From positions 334,768,919 through 334,832,918 of the forward strand of contig CM077643.1 of assembly GCA_039707465.1 (NCBI GenBank): a stretch of 64,000 bases of DNA, in the 5' to 3' direction. Source of the stretch: Rhabdophis nuchalis. Its lineage: Eukaryota; Chordata; Lepidosauria; Squamata; Natricidae. Below are positions 22,947-34,796 of the stretch, in pieces. The notes under the pieces are model-generated. The model did not search any database. It saw nothing but the letters and a program-made list of their open reading frames with translations, and had not been told where the DNA came from. A program made the position numbers and the translations under genes. Within the stretch, counting starts at the first letter, position 1. The number at the start of each line of letters is the position of its first letter.

Positions 22947-25758
22947 GTTTGGGGGCAATGTCTTTATTTTATATTCTTCTAATCTAAGCTATTCCCCCAT
23001 CCTGTGCCATCTCCTAAAGGACAGTTGAGAAAGAACAAAATTAAGTGAAAACTGTTTCTTCTCCTCTTCCCACATGTACCATCCTCCATTTGTAGAATCT
23101 CTGGGCCCGATCCTGTGGCCTAGCAGGATGGTTCGAATTGATTGAGGAAACCTAATTTGCCAACCTATGCAAGACTGAGTTTAAACCCTTTTTATGTGAG
23201 TTAGCTGACTCACTCTGTACTGTAGCTGAGTATATCTGATAATTTTACTTGATCGCTTACTGGTCTTGTGAACACTACTTAAACTAATCAGAAGTTAGCG
23301 TGTGTATTCATAAGCGGGACACAAGGAATTTGAGATTCAAAATGTGGAAAGAATGCAAAAAGGGATTCAGTCAGCACTGCTTGAAAAGTTCTCATTCAAA
23401 TAAATTCAAAGTGTTGAAGTTCAGATTACCTTTAATCTGCATGGTTAAAATAGAATAAGGGATTCTCCCCAGCTTTTCAATAATACCTTGTGAAAACTGA
23501 TCCCCTTTTCAAATGTTCAGAAATCAAAATTGCTATTTTTAAAGAAAGCCTCAAAGAACTCCGTCTTTTATCTTGAATTGTAGACATTTGCAAGAAAGAA
23601 CTCTGAAACACCAGTAATACTCTTTTGTCCACAGAGACGTATAAGCTTCTAGACACAAGATTGTTGTATGCTTGCCTCTAGAGTTCTCTCCCCAACCCTT
23701 TTTGATGCCTTTAATTGAAAATGCAAAAACTGCCTTATTCAACTTTATGTGAAACTGAACTATTGTTTTATTATTCTGTTGTTTCCATTTTGATGGCCGA
23801 CTTTGTTTTTTGAACACATGACATTGTTGGCCACTTTTCAAAGGGATTCCTTGGTGAGCTGTATGCTATAATAAACTTTATTGTAATCCTATCACATGTA
23901 TTATGCAGTGTTCACATGATACTCTTTTTAGTTAATAGTGCTTCTTTTGGCCCTGTGAATTGAAATAATATTATCTTAATGTATTTGAAAGGAGAAAAGA
24001 AGGCAATGGAAAGTATATTGTGTCTAGTAGTTGAAAATACATAATATTCAATGAAAGGATAAATCATCGCTAGCGTTTTGAAAATACAAAGCTGATACAG
24101 TGTTTTTACTGTTATGCTGTTGGGCAGTAGGTGGCAAGCTTCACTTTTCCTTTTCCTTGTATTTATTTTCAAACTACAGATAGGTCAGAATTTCAAGAGG
24201 CTTATTTGAGTTCTCTGCAAGATGTCATTTTTTGGCAGAAAGAATTTGATTGACCTCTTTTTTACTCAACTGAAATTTTGAGTAGAAAGGCTTTTCCTAT
24301 TTCCAGAAGGTAGAATAAATGTGAATAAATGCATAAATTATTGTTTCTAGACTGGATTTAACAAAAATATTACTAATATAGCCAGTACATTGCAAATGAG
24401 TATCTGCCAAATACCATTCTATTTAATTTCTGTCGTGGGGCTGCGTCACATACATATTCCCTAGTATTGAAGGTATCCTATGAAAAGTCAGTTCCCAGTT
24501 TATCATATCTCACTTGCCACAAACAAAACACTTGACTGAAGGAAATGAAAAGAAGGAAATACCGGTTTAAATCCTTTCCTAGGAAAAATACCAGTTATGA
24601 GGAAAGATGGCACTTGTGAATATCGCTTCTCTATTGGTTCTTCCTGTGGGACAGTTCTGTGAGCAAATCTGATAGTAAATCAACGAATTGGTCTGAGAAA
24701 GTTTCTCCCATGTCATTCATAAATGCCCATAGCTGACATAGTATTGCTCTAAGAAGAATGGACCGAAAAGAATAATTCTATGCCTGCAAGATTCTATAAT
24801 AGAATGTACGAATGACCTTTCTTGGGGAAAATGCTGCCCAGGAAACGATCAGTCAAGGGAGGCAGGCCACTTAATGGCCGGAGAAAGAAACTTAGCAAAT
24901 ATCCTTCTTAATGAATCAACAAGTTAAAAGAGGAAGTGGGAAGTTTGTGCCTTCAGACTTGCAAGATTCTGTCAATGTAGCCTTACAGTAAAGTAGAATT
25001 AGTTCAGCTTGTCGCATTTTCTGTGGTTTATCTGAAAGGGTGGCAAGGCACATGATCAAGGTCAGTGCTTCTATACTGAAAAGGGATGGCATATTTTTTG
25101 TGCTATTTTGATCTGGAGAGCAGATGAAAACTATAATAAAAGTTCTCAGTGCTCTCACCTGCACCCTCTTGTGTCCCTCTCCCCCACATAAATATTAATG
25201 TGAGCCCTTAGTCCTAAGAAGGTTATTTATCCCTGATTAGCCAAGAGTTACTCTGGCATGTTTTACAGGGCACCCAATTGGTTTCTTAAGATGTTGGGGG
25301 TAATATTTTGAGCTGTAAGTGACATATCAAAGACTTCTTTCCTACTAAATGATCGTGTCTTGCAGCTGACTGAGATCATTAGCAAAAGTGGCTTCTCATA
25401 AGCTTGCCTTCTAATCTTTGACAGGTGGGATCCTGGAGATATGTGGTATGCCCCAAATATGGCTCGTTCGATTGGTGTCATCCTTGTATATTTCTGCTTC
25501 TGAGAAAAGTTTCATTTGACCTTTAAGCAGCTGATTATTTCATTTGTTCTGGATGAAAAGTTTCTCCTGATGCCCTACTTAGCATGGTCTCAGGCTCTAG
25601 GCTGCAGAGATTTTTTCCCCTTTTTTCTTTTGGAGAATTTACACACGGCACTTTTTCCATTCCTGAATCCCTGCAAACTCTTTTGAAGCCAACTAATGCC
25701 GTCATGTTTACCACTGTAGATCTTGGAAAGCAAGAAAAAGGCAAGGAATAAGCCAAAG
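22947..25758. other. Intron, nothing recognised
   Basis: 2.8 kb without recognised repeats or exon-like frames. Confidence 0.45.
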
Positions 25759-25766
25759 CTCTAAGC

Positions 25767-25901
25767 CAGGGGTCTGCAAAGTCGGCTCTTTTAAGACTGG
25801 TGGACTTCAACTCCCAGAATTCCCCAGCCAGCTATGCTGGCTGGGGAACTCTGGGAGTTGAAGTCCACCAGTCTTAAAAGAGCCGACTTTGCAGACCCCT
25901 G
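25767..25901. mobile_element. Palindromic foldback hAT element, 135 bp, GCAAAG type
   Basis: CAGGGGTCTGCAAAG..CTTTGCAGACCCCTG, perfect duplications CTCTAAGC, core CCAGCCAGCTATGCTGGCTGG. Apart from one base (AACTCTGG versus AATTCTGG) it is identical to the copy at 60007, so both are recent. Confidence 0.92.
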
Positions 25902-25909
25902 CTCTAAGC

Positions 25910-26607
25910 GATTATTGTCAAAGAATAGCTGCAAAACCACCAAGCCACCCTTCCTTCGTTGCATTTAAAAAACCTATTTTTACCTGTGATGGTGCAAGGC
26001 AGCATGCTGTTGGTACTTGGGCAGTCAGACGTTCCTCTCAGCAGCTGTAACCATAGTGACACGTTGAAGTGGATGGAATTGGGAGGGAGGAGTGTAAGTT
26101 CTAAAGGAGGCTTACAGACAGGCACCAGGGTCAGAAGAGTATAAGTTGCCTTAGAGGGGAAGAGGTGGTTCTGAAAGAACAAAAATCCCATCATCCTCAA
26201 CCATGCATGAAGGAGAGCCACTTGGACAAAAAAACAACCCCTTTCCAATCAACAGCATGGCGCTCTTTGCAGCTGGATGATTGCCATAAAAGAAAAGGGG
26301 TGGGAGGCAGAATTCTTGTCAATTTTCCCTCAGCTTCTTTTCCCTGTCTATCAGCAAGGGAACAGATGCAAGAATCTGCAAAGAGACCAAACAGACTTAA
26401 ATCCTATCACATTTAAAAGTGAAACTAGCAGGATATAGTGCCTGAGGACATGCAAAAATGATCTAAACAGTTCCTGTGAAGTGTGACCTGTGAAGCTGCC
26501 AAGGCACCTTTCCCCTTTAAGGACCAGTGCATCGAATGCTAGCTGAATTGAAAATGTAAAGTTGGGTGTGAAGAGAAGCAGTGTGAAAAGCTCTGCAGGG
26601 CCTCATT
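25910..26607. other. Intron, nothing recognised
   Basis: No exon or repeat recognised. Confidence 0.45.
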
Positions 26608-26884
26608 CAGTGGTGGGATGCAAAGTTTTTTTACTACCGGCTCTGTGGGCGTGGCTTGGTGGGCATGGCACGGGAAGGATACTGTAAAATCTTCATTCCC
26701 ATCCCACTCCAAGGGAAGGTTACTGCAAAATCCCCATTGCCTCCTTATCAGCTGGGACTCAGGAGGCAGAGAATAGATGGGGGCGGGGCCAGTCAGAGGT
26801 GGTATTTACCGGATTGCTGAATTACTCAAAATTTCCACTATCGGTTCTGCAGAATTGGTCAGAACCTGCTGAATGCCACCTCTG
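26608..26884. mobile_element. hAT-type non-autonomous element
   Basis: Starts CAGTGGTGGGATGCAAAG and TTTACTACCGGCTCTGTG, ends AGAACCTGCTGAATGCCACC, TCTG. Flanks (GCCTCATT; ..CCCTCATT one base off) suggest an imperfect 8-bp duplication. Interior GTGGGCGTGGCTTGGTGGG is typical of a common squamate hAT miniature family (from memory). No coding capacity. Confidence 0.6.
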
Positions 26885-27310
26885 ACCCTCATTGCTGCAA
26901 ATGGAACCTTATTTTTGGTTATTGCATGAATACATTCGTTCAGTTGAACACAGATCATGAGAACAGAGAGCTCTAGAGAGCATTCTGGAGTAATACAAAT
27001 AGCCTGTATAGAAACCACTCTTAGTTTTCCTTTTGACCGATTAATTGCTTTTATGTTACTCACTTGTTGACCAAAAGGTGGAATGAAATTTAAAATAAGC
27101 TTTTAAAACATTCTTAATATCTAAGAACTAGTTTTGTAGAGAGAAAGCTACACAATGACAGAAAAGGTTGTAGTATTCTGCTGTACCCTTTTGATCCAAC
27201 CCAGGTAATATTTTATTTTCTTTGGATTTTTCTGGGCAAATATTTTATTTTCTTTGGATGAAAATATTTAGCACCGTATAGAAATATATTTCTTTTCTGT
27301 TTCCCTAACC

Positions 27311-27431
27311 CAGGGGTCTGCAAAGTTGGCTCTTTTAAGACTGGTGAACTTCAACTCCCAGCAAAGCTGGCTGGGGAATTCTGGGAGTTGAAGTCCACCA
27401 GTCTTAAAAGAGCCAACTTTGCAGACCCCTG
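27311..27431. mobile_element. Palindromic foldback hAT element, 121-bp form, GCAAAG type
   Basis: CAGGGGTCTGCAAAG..CTTTGCAGACCCCTG, perfect duplications CCCTAACC. It has the GCAAAG termini but carries the same 14-bp left-arm deletion seen in the CCAACC-type copies at 12414 and 31296. Confidence 0.92.
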
Positions 27432-27439
27432 CCCTAACC

Positions 27440-29321
27440 CATCCATTCATCTTTTGTTTGTGCCACATACATACCGTAGTTGTTTCCCATGCAAGTATGC
27501 CTTTTTTTTGCTTCTCCCTTGGTTTATGTAGAATCTAGAAAATGGGGTTTGCGTAGTTTCTACACAAAAGCTTTTTGAAGCAATGACCATGTTTTGTATC
27601 AAGTTTGGTGAATCACAATGTTTATGGAACCTTGCACCTTATAAGGTTTATATATGCATTATAATTTTTAATAAAAGGAAAGGGGGAAATTAATAAACAT
27701 AATAAAAATAGCATACATATCAATTGTATTTGATTGAAATCAAATAAATTAATGGTTAAAAAATGTTGCTAAAGTTGCCAATTGAGAAGCAATAACTGTC
27801 AAGTTCATTTTTATTTTAGCTTTGGTGGGCTTTGTAGGGAATTCCAAGAGAACGCCTGTTAAATGTTTCTTGCACTATAAGTGAAGTTCAAAGGCAAACC
27901 TTCTTTTTGATGCTGAAAGGGGCAAATTACTCAAAGTTACTATATAATTTTTGCCAAGTTGTTTGACTTATTATGAATGTTACTGTGGTTTTCTCATTTC
28001 AATAATAGTCCCAGTGTTTTAAATTAAGGATGACTCACAAAGGATTTTATATCTGATCTAATATCCTGTGTAATATGCAATGTAATATAGCTGAAATCCA
28101 TGTCATTGTTTCGTTTTAAATATCTTGATCAACGTCTTTGTAAACTGTTTTCTAGTGATTTTAGTATATAAGCACTTAGGTTTTATCTATATGCACTGAC
28201 AAATTTTAACTATCAAAATAAAGAACATATCCTAGAATTCACTACAATACTCCTATTCATTCTTTTTCTTTCATATGGAAAACACTGAGCTAGCCTGAAC
28301 TTTAAATGAATGCCCAATTGTGTGACCTGTATTCTGTTGTAAATTTCTTATTGAAGGAATAATACAAAATTCTGTACAGAGTATTATTAGGATTTTTCGA
28401 TTTTATGCTCAAAGCATCTTTTTATTTTTAAAATGCTTTCACTTACCTTTTTTTTAAATGTCAGCAGCATATGTTTTATATGGTATCTGGCTTTGCTTTC
28501 ACATAATACTGTATATGGAATAATCTGCAGGAATGTGTAGAAATAGGATTTGGTTCAGAAAATTGTTTGTGAAATGAAGTTTGCAGAACTTATAATGAAC
28601 CAGATATCCTACCATATTTGGTCAGATCTGTTGTCCCAAAAAATATGTGCTTCTTTTCTAGTGTATAGTGCAGTTTGTTTATTTGTTTTTTGGATTATAA
28701 AATGATAAATGAGGCACACTATCTCATTTAATGCACATTTTTCCACTGAATCTCCTGAATTTGCTTTGTTGCATGGACCTGCTACTAATTCAGTCTGTCA
28801 CTAATTCAACATTCTATGTTGAAAGTCTTCTTGGTTGTACGTTTCATGGTTGTAGTTGGACATTAATTAGTTCTGGGTATGAATCGACTCTCTTTAAAAA
28901 TGAGAATGCCACTTCATGGGCAAAGAGATTGTAGTTGGATAAGTAGTTCTTTGATATCTTCAACAACCAGATTTTCTTTAGAAAGAAAAAAAACAGAGCT
29001 GATCTCATCTTGCATGAATTTTCCCACATTTCATATATCTACACTTTATGATCTGTAGTTCTGTTTGAAGGAATACTCTTACACATGTGCAAAATAGTAA
29101 ATTATATTTATATATACATAAAATCCATTGTTAAGCTCTTGTTGCCATCTGGAGTGCCTAGGCTGGATTAGATTCCCTCATATAATGAGAGCTGTGTTCA
29201 GTTTAGAAATACTTAGCCTTGCTTTATTGCTCTTTTGTTCATTAGGGCTTTGCTGTTTTGAAAATAAAAGCTTAATCCTATTTAACATCCCAAGACACGT
29301 TCTTACTTTTTAAAAATAATA
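27440..29321. other. Intron, nothing recognised
   Basis: AT-rich, 1.9 kb, no exon or repeat recognised. Confidence 0.45.
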
Positions 29322-29329
29322 CTATAGTC

Positions 29330-29464
29330 CAGGGGTCTCCAACCTTTGCAACTTTAATTCTGAAGGACTTTAGCTCCCAGAATTCTCCAGCCAGCAAAGC
29401 TGGCTGGAGAATTCTGGGAGCTGAAGTCCTTCAGACTTAAAGTTGCAAAGGTTGGAGACCCCTG
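29330..29464. mobile_element. Palindromic foldback hAT element, 135 bp, CCAACC type
   Basis: CAGGGGTCTCCAACC..GGTTGGAGACCCCTG with perfect duplications CTATAGTC and a complete symmetrical core CCAGCCAGCAAAGCTGGCTGG. The arms differ by only a couple of bases. Confidence 0.92.
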
Positions 29465-29472
29465 CTATAGTC

Positions 29473-30130
29473 CATGTGTATATATCAGGGCCACTCCAGG
29501 ATTGTTAAACACCTTTTCACTAATGGTGATGTAAGATTCCTTTTCCCAATATTTTTCAGTGGGACTGTTTCAGTGTACTATATTTTAATACTTTTTAACT
29601 GAATTCTGGCCATGATGTACCATTATGAGGAGATAATAATCTTTGTTCAGCAATGAAAGGAGCATGATGTATAATCCAGAGCCAGTCCTTTAATTATACA
29701 CCATCTATTTTGTGCTATGAATGCCATGTATTTTGCCATATTCATTGCAGGACCCCCAATGCTAAATGGCTGTTTCATGTTGTCTCTGATGTAGTTGTTT
29801 ACTATGAAAATGAAACAAAATGCCAGGAGTAGAGTTAATGGATGCACTCACCATCAACTATCTCTGGCTGCCCACAAACTAATGACCACATTCTTATACA
29901 ATAGATTGGTCCCCAAGGAGTCATCTGCTGTATCAGTTGGTTGTAGTGTTGATTTATAATATACTTATTGGGCAGTAAATTGGGTAGCATATGTGGAAGG
30001 TAAAAAACTTGTGTATGTCTGAATAGAAGATTAACTAAAGTTGCAAAACCTGAAGCAGAGGTGTGTAGAAAGCAACTATTTTACTTTCAGCAACAGATGG
30101 AAGCAACTATTATTGCTTTGGCTTTATTAC
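29473..30130. other. Intron, nothing recognised
   Basis: No exon or repeat recognised. Confidence 0.45.
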
Positions 30131-30460
30131 GGTTGTTGTTGCTAGTTGCAAAGTCATGTCCAACCCATTGCGACCTCATGGACAATGTTCCTCCAGGCCT
30201 TCCTGTCCTCTACCATCCTCTGAAATCTATTTAAGCTCACACTGCTTCGATGACTCTATCCAGCCACCTCTGTCGTCCCGTTCTTCTTTTGCCCTCAATC
30301 TTTCCCAGCATTAGGCTCTTCTCCAGTGAGTCCTTTCTTCTCATCAGGTGGCCAAAGTATTTGAGTTTCACCTTCAGGATCTGTCCTTCTAAAGAGCAGT
30401 CAGGTGTGATCTCTTCTAGGACTGACCAGTTTATTACTGTTGGTACAGTTCTTCAGGGGG
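30131..30460 (-). mobile_element. BovB/RTE LINE fragment, antisense
   Basis: Contains AAAGTCATGTCCAACCCATTG and CGACCTCATGGACAATG, then GGTGGCCAAAGTATTTGAG, TTTCACCTTCAGGATCTGTC and AGTCAGGTGTGATCTC, which correspond in order to the antisense 3' part of BovB elements (from memory). The frames are broken. BovB is abundant in squamates and known for horizontal transfer. Confidence 0.65.
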
Positions 30461-30834
30461 ACTTTATGGAAAAATATGGATTCTAAATGTTATGCTGATA
30501 TAATTGAAGTTTGAATTAGAAATCAGCTATTTGTAAGGTTGGATAAAAGACATCAGGGTCAGCAATGTGTTCTAATTTGTTCAACTACAATCCTGTCAAC
30601 ATTTCATAGTACTAGAATTATTAGGGCCTTCAAATTGAATGAGGCTGTCAGTGGGTTTTTTCCCCCTTCCTTGTCCAAACTGTGGTTGTATGACTTGCAT
30701 TATAGTGTCCTCATGGGCCATTTTGCTAATGTTATACTACTACATTTATTTATGTTTTTGCTCTTATTGATATTTAGTCCTGTACAGAATGCCTTGGAAA
30801 TGGGCTGCTACATAAATTGATATAATAAATTCTA
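30461..30834. other. Unassigned stretch between two RTE-like pieces
   Basis: No clear homology. It could be decayed LINE sequence, given its two neighbours. Confidence 0.35.
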
Positions 30835-31090
30835 ATATGCCTCCTCTTCTTCTGCATCAGACATTGGAGCATAAATTTGGATAATTATCATATTAAAGGG
30901 TTGTTTGCAAAATATAATTGGTATTATTCAATTGTTGACTTCCTTGTGCCCAAGTAGTGTCTTTGCAATATTCCCCTTATACTATTATTTGTTTTTTGGG
31001 GCCTGATAAGTAAATAGTGTAATTTTTCTGACTGAATGTGTCCTATTCCGTCCTTGTTCAATTTGCTGATGCCTAAGATGCTATGTATAA
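30835..31090 (-). mobile_element. BovB/RTE-like fragment, antisense, ORF2 part
   Basis: CATTGGAGCATAAATTTGG, ATAATTATCATATTAAAGGG and CAATTTGCTGATGCCTAAG align in spirit and order with the antisense of the RTE/BovB ORF2 endonuclease-RT region. It is highly decayed and in the same orientation as the piece ending at 30460, so both may derive from one insertion. Confidence 0.45.
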
Positions 31091-31295
31091 TTGATTCATT
31101 CATTTTTTTACTGTGTTGAGCTTTTTCAAGTGCATGCTTGGGAGGGGTGTGTGTGTCATGTTGAACTTACTGCTCCTATTGAAAGAGCTGGTAACAGCTA
31201 TAGGCCAGAGGGCTGTTGTATAAGTACTTCTAGTGTGCCACTTGTACCTTTAGTTGGAGCAGGTGGGCCTTCAAACAGCAATTCATACCTTAGAA

Positions 31296-31416
31296 CAGGG
31301 GTCTCCAACCTTTGCAACTTTAAGTCTGAAGGATTTCAGCTCCCAGCAAAGCTGGCTGGAGAAGCCTGGAAACTGAAGTCCTTCAGACTTAAAGTTGCAA
31401 AGGTTGGAGACCCCTG
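31296..31416. mobile_element. Palindromic foldback hAT element, 121-bp form, CCAACC type
   Basis: CAGGGGTCTCCAACC..GGTTGGAGACCCCTG, perfect duplications CCTTAGAA, and the 14-bp left-arm deletion (CTCCCAG joined to CAAAGCTGG). The right arm has a few changes (GAAGCCTGGAAACTG). Confidence 0.92.
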
Positions 31417-31474
31417 CCTTAGAAAGCTCATAAATGGATTACTATCTTTACATGAAGCATACTTTATATGAAGC

Positions 31475-31830
31475 TACACTGGACGGCCACTTGGAAGCTA
31501 TAGCTGGTCAGAATGCAACAGAATGCAGAATGCAACAGCATGATTAATGGTCAAGTAACAAAATGTGCTGGTTACCAATTAGCTTTTTAGGTGCTGGTTA
31601 TCTTTACAAAGCTCTTTGTGCTATGTACTTGATTATTTGAGGAACTACTAATCCCTGGTTTTTCTGCTTGTCTAGTGTGATCGGGCATTATGTACACACC
31701 CATCAGTTAAGTAGTGGTGTCTTGTGGAACATGGGCAGTCTTCTGTATCATAGTGCTTATTCTTTGGAGATCCAGATGGGTCCCATCCTGATGATGTTTA
31801 GGAAGCTATTAAAGACTGTCTATTCTCCCA
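31475..31830 (+). mobile_element. Decayed L2-type LINE C-terminal remnant
   Basis: GGAAGCTATAGCTGGTCAGAATG, GGTGCTGGTTATCTTTACAAAG, GATTATTTGAGGAAC and TAGGAAGCTATTAAAGACTG follow the order of the L2 C-terminal blocks (LQLVQNA, FKVLVTIFKAL, YLRD, FRK.LKT). Frames are destroyed, so this is an ancient copy. Confidence 0.5.
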
Positions 31831-31934
31831 GGACCTGGGACAGAATAATGATTGAGCCTCTCCTGGATGTGTATTTGTTTATATGTTGGTGCTGATTAGT
31901 TTTTCTCCTTTATAATTTTTTACTTTTTTAATTA

Positions 31935-32954
31935 CCATATTTTTCGGAGTATAAGACGCACTGGAGTATAAGACGCAACCAAGGTTTTGAAGAGGCAAAT
32001 AAAAAAAAAAGTAGGTAGGTAGATAGAGGGATAGAGAGGGAGAGAAAGAGAAATACAGTAGGTACATAGGGAGAGAGAGAGAGTAGGTAGGTAGGTAGGT
32101 AGGTAGGTAGGTGGGGGGGAGAGAGACAAATACAGTAGGTAGGTAGCTAGGTAGGGAGACAGAGTGTGTAGTTAGGTAGGTAGGTAGATAAAGGGATAGG
32201 GAGAGAGAGAAATACGATAGGTAAGTAGGGAGAGAGTGTGTGTAGATAGATAAGTAGGTAGAGGGATAGAGAGAGAAAAATAGAGAGAGAGAGAGAAATA
32301 CAGTAGATAGGTAGGGGGAGAGAGAGTAGGTAGGTAGGTAGGTAGGTAGATGTTTCCAGGTGTATTTACCCATGTGCTGGAGAAGGAAATCACTGACCAC
32401 CTTTGGAACAAATCTTTGTTTCTGCAGGCACAGTACTTGACCAACGTAATTCTCATCAAGCACTCTTAACTAAACAGCTTTCCAAAAGGGTGGGGAAAAC
32501 CCCTTTTTACACTGTGCAAACCTCCCTCAAACAGCCTGTTTTTCACGAAAATGGGCCCTTTTTTTCAAATAAAAGGCATGAATAGCCTTGGGTGGGACTT
32601 GCAGAGTGCTCCTTGGGGGGGTGGGGGGCCAAAACGAGGAAAAATGGCCTTTTTTGGTGAAAATGGACCATTTTTTGGTCAGAAAATAGAATGTATAGCC
32701 TTATGGAAGCTTACTGTATAGAGTGCTGCTGGGGGCTGGGGGGGCAAAAACGCCCTGTTTTTTGCTCATTTCTGCCCTCCCCAGCCCCCAGGAGCTCTCT
32801 GGAAGCCTCCATAAGGGTATGCGTGCAGCCATTTTGGTGAAGGGGGTGGGGTTTCAGGAGGCAAAAAATGCTGTATTCGATGTATAAGATGCACCCAGAT
32901 TTTCAGCCTCTTTTTAGAGGAAAAAAGGTGCGTCTTATACTCCAAAAAATACGG
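31935..32954. mobile_element. Mariner-type element with TA duplication and internal microsatellite, 1020 bp
   Basis: Termini CCATATTTTTCGGAGTATAAG and CTTATACTCCAAAAAATACGG, TA on both sides. Homologous at both ends to the element at 20391 but almost twice as long, because the left interior holds an expanded GGTA/GATA/GAGA block (about 32005-32350). The long - strand frame over that block (repeated Tyr-Leu-Pro-Thr) is a microsatellite artefact. Confidence 0.75.
32005..32350. repeat. Compound GTAG/GAGA microsatellite
   Basis: Alternating blocks of GTAG repeats and AG-rich stretches, imperfect, forming a purine-rich + strand of about 345 bp inside the mariner-type element. Confidence 0.85.
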
Positions 32955-32956
32955 TA

Positions 32957-34796
32957 TAAGCCTCCATGTGTCCACTGTAATTCAATCTTTGCAGCTTCAG
33001 ATTTTCTTTTCTTTTAGAGTAATATAACAACTAGCTGTGTCATAAAGACTATTAGAATTCCAAAAGATTCTCAGCTATTCCTCAATAGGACGAATGCCAA
33101 CCAAACGGAGAGGACCATGATTCATCATTATATTGCCAGTTACTTTTAACTTGTCTATTCATGTAATTTCCTTGGTAAAATAAAGAAGTGGTTTATCATT
33201 GTTTGCAATTGATCATCCACCTCCAGCATCTTCCTATATTGCTGTTATCCAATATAGAATTCTTTAGCTGGGATGACTGCCACACCTTGAATAATCTTGC
33301 TAGGATATATATTTTGATCTAAATGTCTGGAATACTTTGCTCATCCCTCACAGGGGCACCCCAACCCACTGCACAAGCCACAATGAAGAACATACAAAAC
33401 CTAAGGGGGCACTTAAAAAAAAAAAACCTACGTCTGAATTATTTGTTCATCCTCACATAATTCCCTGAATGAGGCTTTGTCCAGCTACTGTATTAAAGAT
33501 CTGAAGAAGCTGTTTTATTTTATAGGTAGAAAAATAAGATTGTGGAATATGAAAGTACACTAATAGATAAGGTTTTTTAAAGCCATTGATATGGGTTGGT
33601 GACAGATGGTGATTGAGACAGATTTTCAGTATCATTCACCATTGTATCTTACTAGAGAGGCTTTTCAGCTGTTTGAACGACATAATAGGTCACTGTAGTA
33701 CTTTGAAGCAGGATTTATGGACAGGTGGGGGAGGAAATAACTTGAACTTTAGAAACTTAAAAGTCAGTTCCAACAAGGCACAATTGTTGAGCGTTGGCCA
33801 TTTTTTGCCAGAAATGGTGCTCTGCTTTTGGAAATACATTCTTCTTTAGCCTGGGTATTTTCTAGCTGTGTTTATCTGTAGCTCCCAGAATTTCACTTCC
33901 ATTCTGGAAGATGAAGGTCCCTTCTATGGTCCATAAGTTGTGGAAGCTTGCATGAAGAAAGCCCTCTTGTAGCTGAGAAGGATTTTGCTCAGTGGTATTT
34001 CACTGTGAGTTCCCATCATCTTGTAGGAAATTAGCACCCACCCCTCTCCTAGGAAAATGAGATATTTTAGGAAATATTAAAAGGACAGAATATTTCCCCT
34101 AAAAGGGAGACAGAAACTCAGAAAGATCTACCTCCTTCAGGCAGAGCCATAATAGGAATCCCAAAACCCTTTCATTACATAATCACCCAGCAAGCGTTAA
34201 CCAAGCATGGGACTCAAAAACACAACCTACAAAGTTACCCCTGCATGGCCCCATGGGAGTGTGACAACCAATCCGAATGCAAGCTCAAATTCAAATCCCA
34301 AAAGAGGTATAAATCTCTCTCCCCACTTGGAACTGAACCCAGATGGAGATTTCTTCCAACAATCTGAAATGAGGGGATCTTTCTTAGACAGTGTTTTGCT
34401 GTGGAATTTTCTGTTTCCAAAATGGCTTGCCTGTTTAGTGTTTTTATGGGTGTTGTGACCTCTAATGTTTAGTCTCAATCTTGCTTGATTATATTTAGTT
34501 TCACTTTTTATTGTGTTTTACTAAAATGGCATATACATTTTGTGTTGAAGACCAATATAGAAAAGTTTAACTTAACATTTACATACATTTTTAATGCCAA
34601 AAGTATATTGGTAAAGGAGGAACTTCCTGGGTTTGTTTTTTTTTGGACAGATTTAATTTTTTTGACAGATTTCATCTAAAATGGCTTTAAAAATCTTATC
34701 ACTTTATGACTCATCTAGGAAGGGGATATAAACTGTAATCTGTATAGGCATGAAAGTGGGGTGGGGTTTTTTTTGTTGAGGTTTTCCTCAACAGAT
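32957..34796. other. Intron, nothing recognised
   Basis: No exon or repeat recognised. A small hairpin, GTTGAGG-TTTT-CCTCAAC, sits at 34774-34791 immediately before the CR1 3' end. Confidence 0.45.

Noticed and set aside
32005..32350. CRISPR-like regularly spaced repeats
   Set aside because: Simple 4-bp tandem repeats without spacers in a vertebrate intron.
31879..32463. 194-codon - strand frame rich in Tyr-Leu-Pro-Thr repeats
   Set aside because: Translation of the GTAG/GAGA microsatellite within a mariner-type element.
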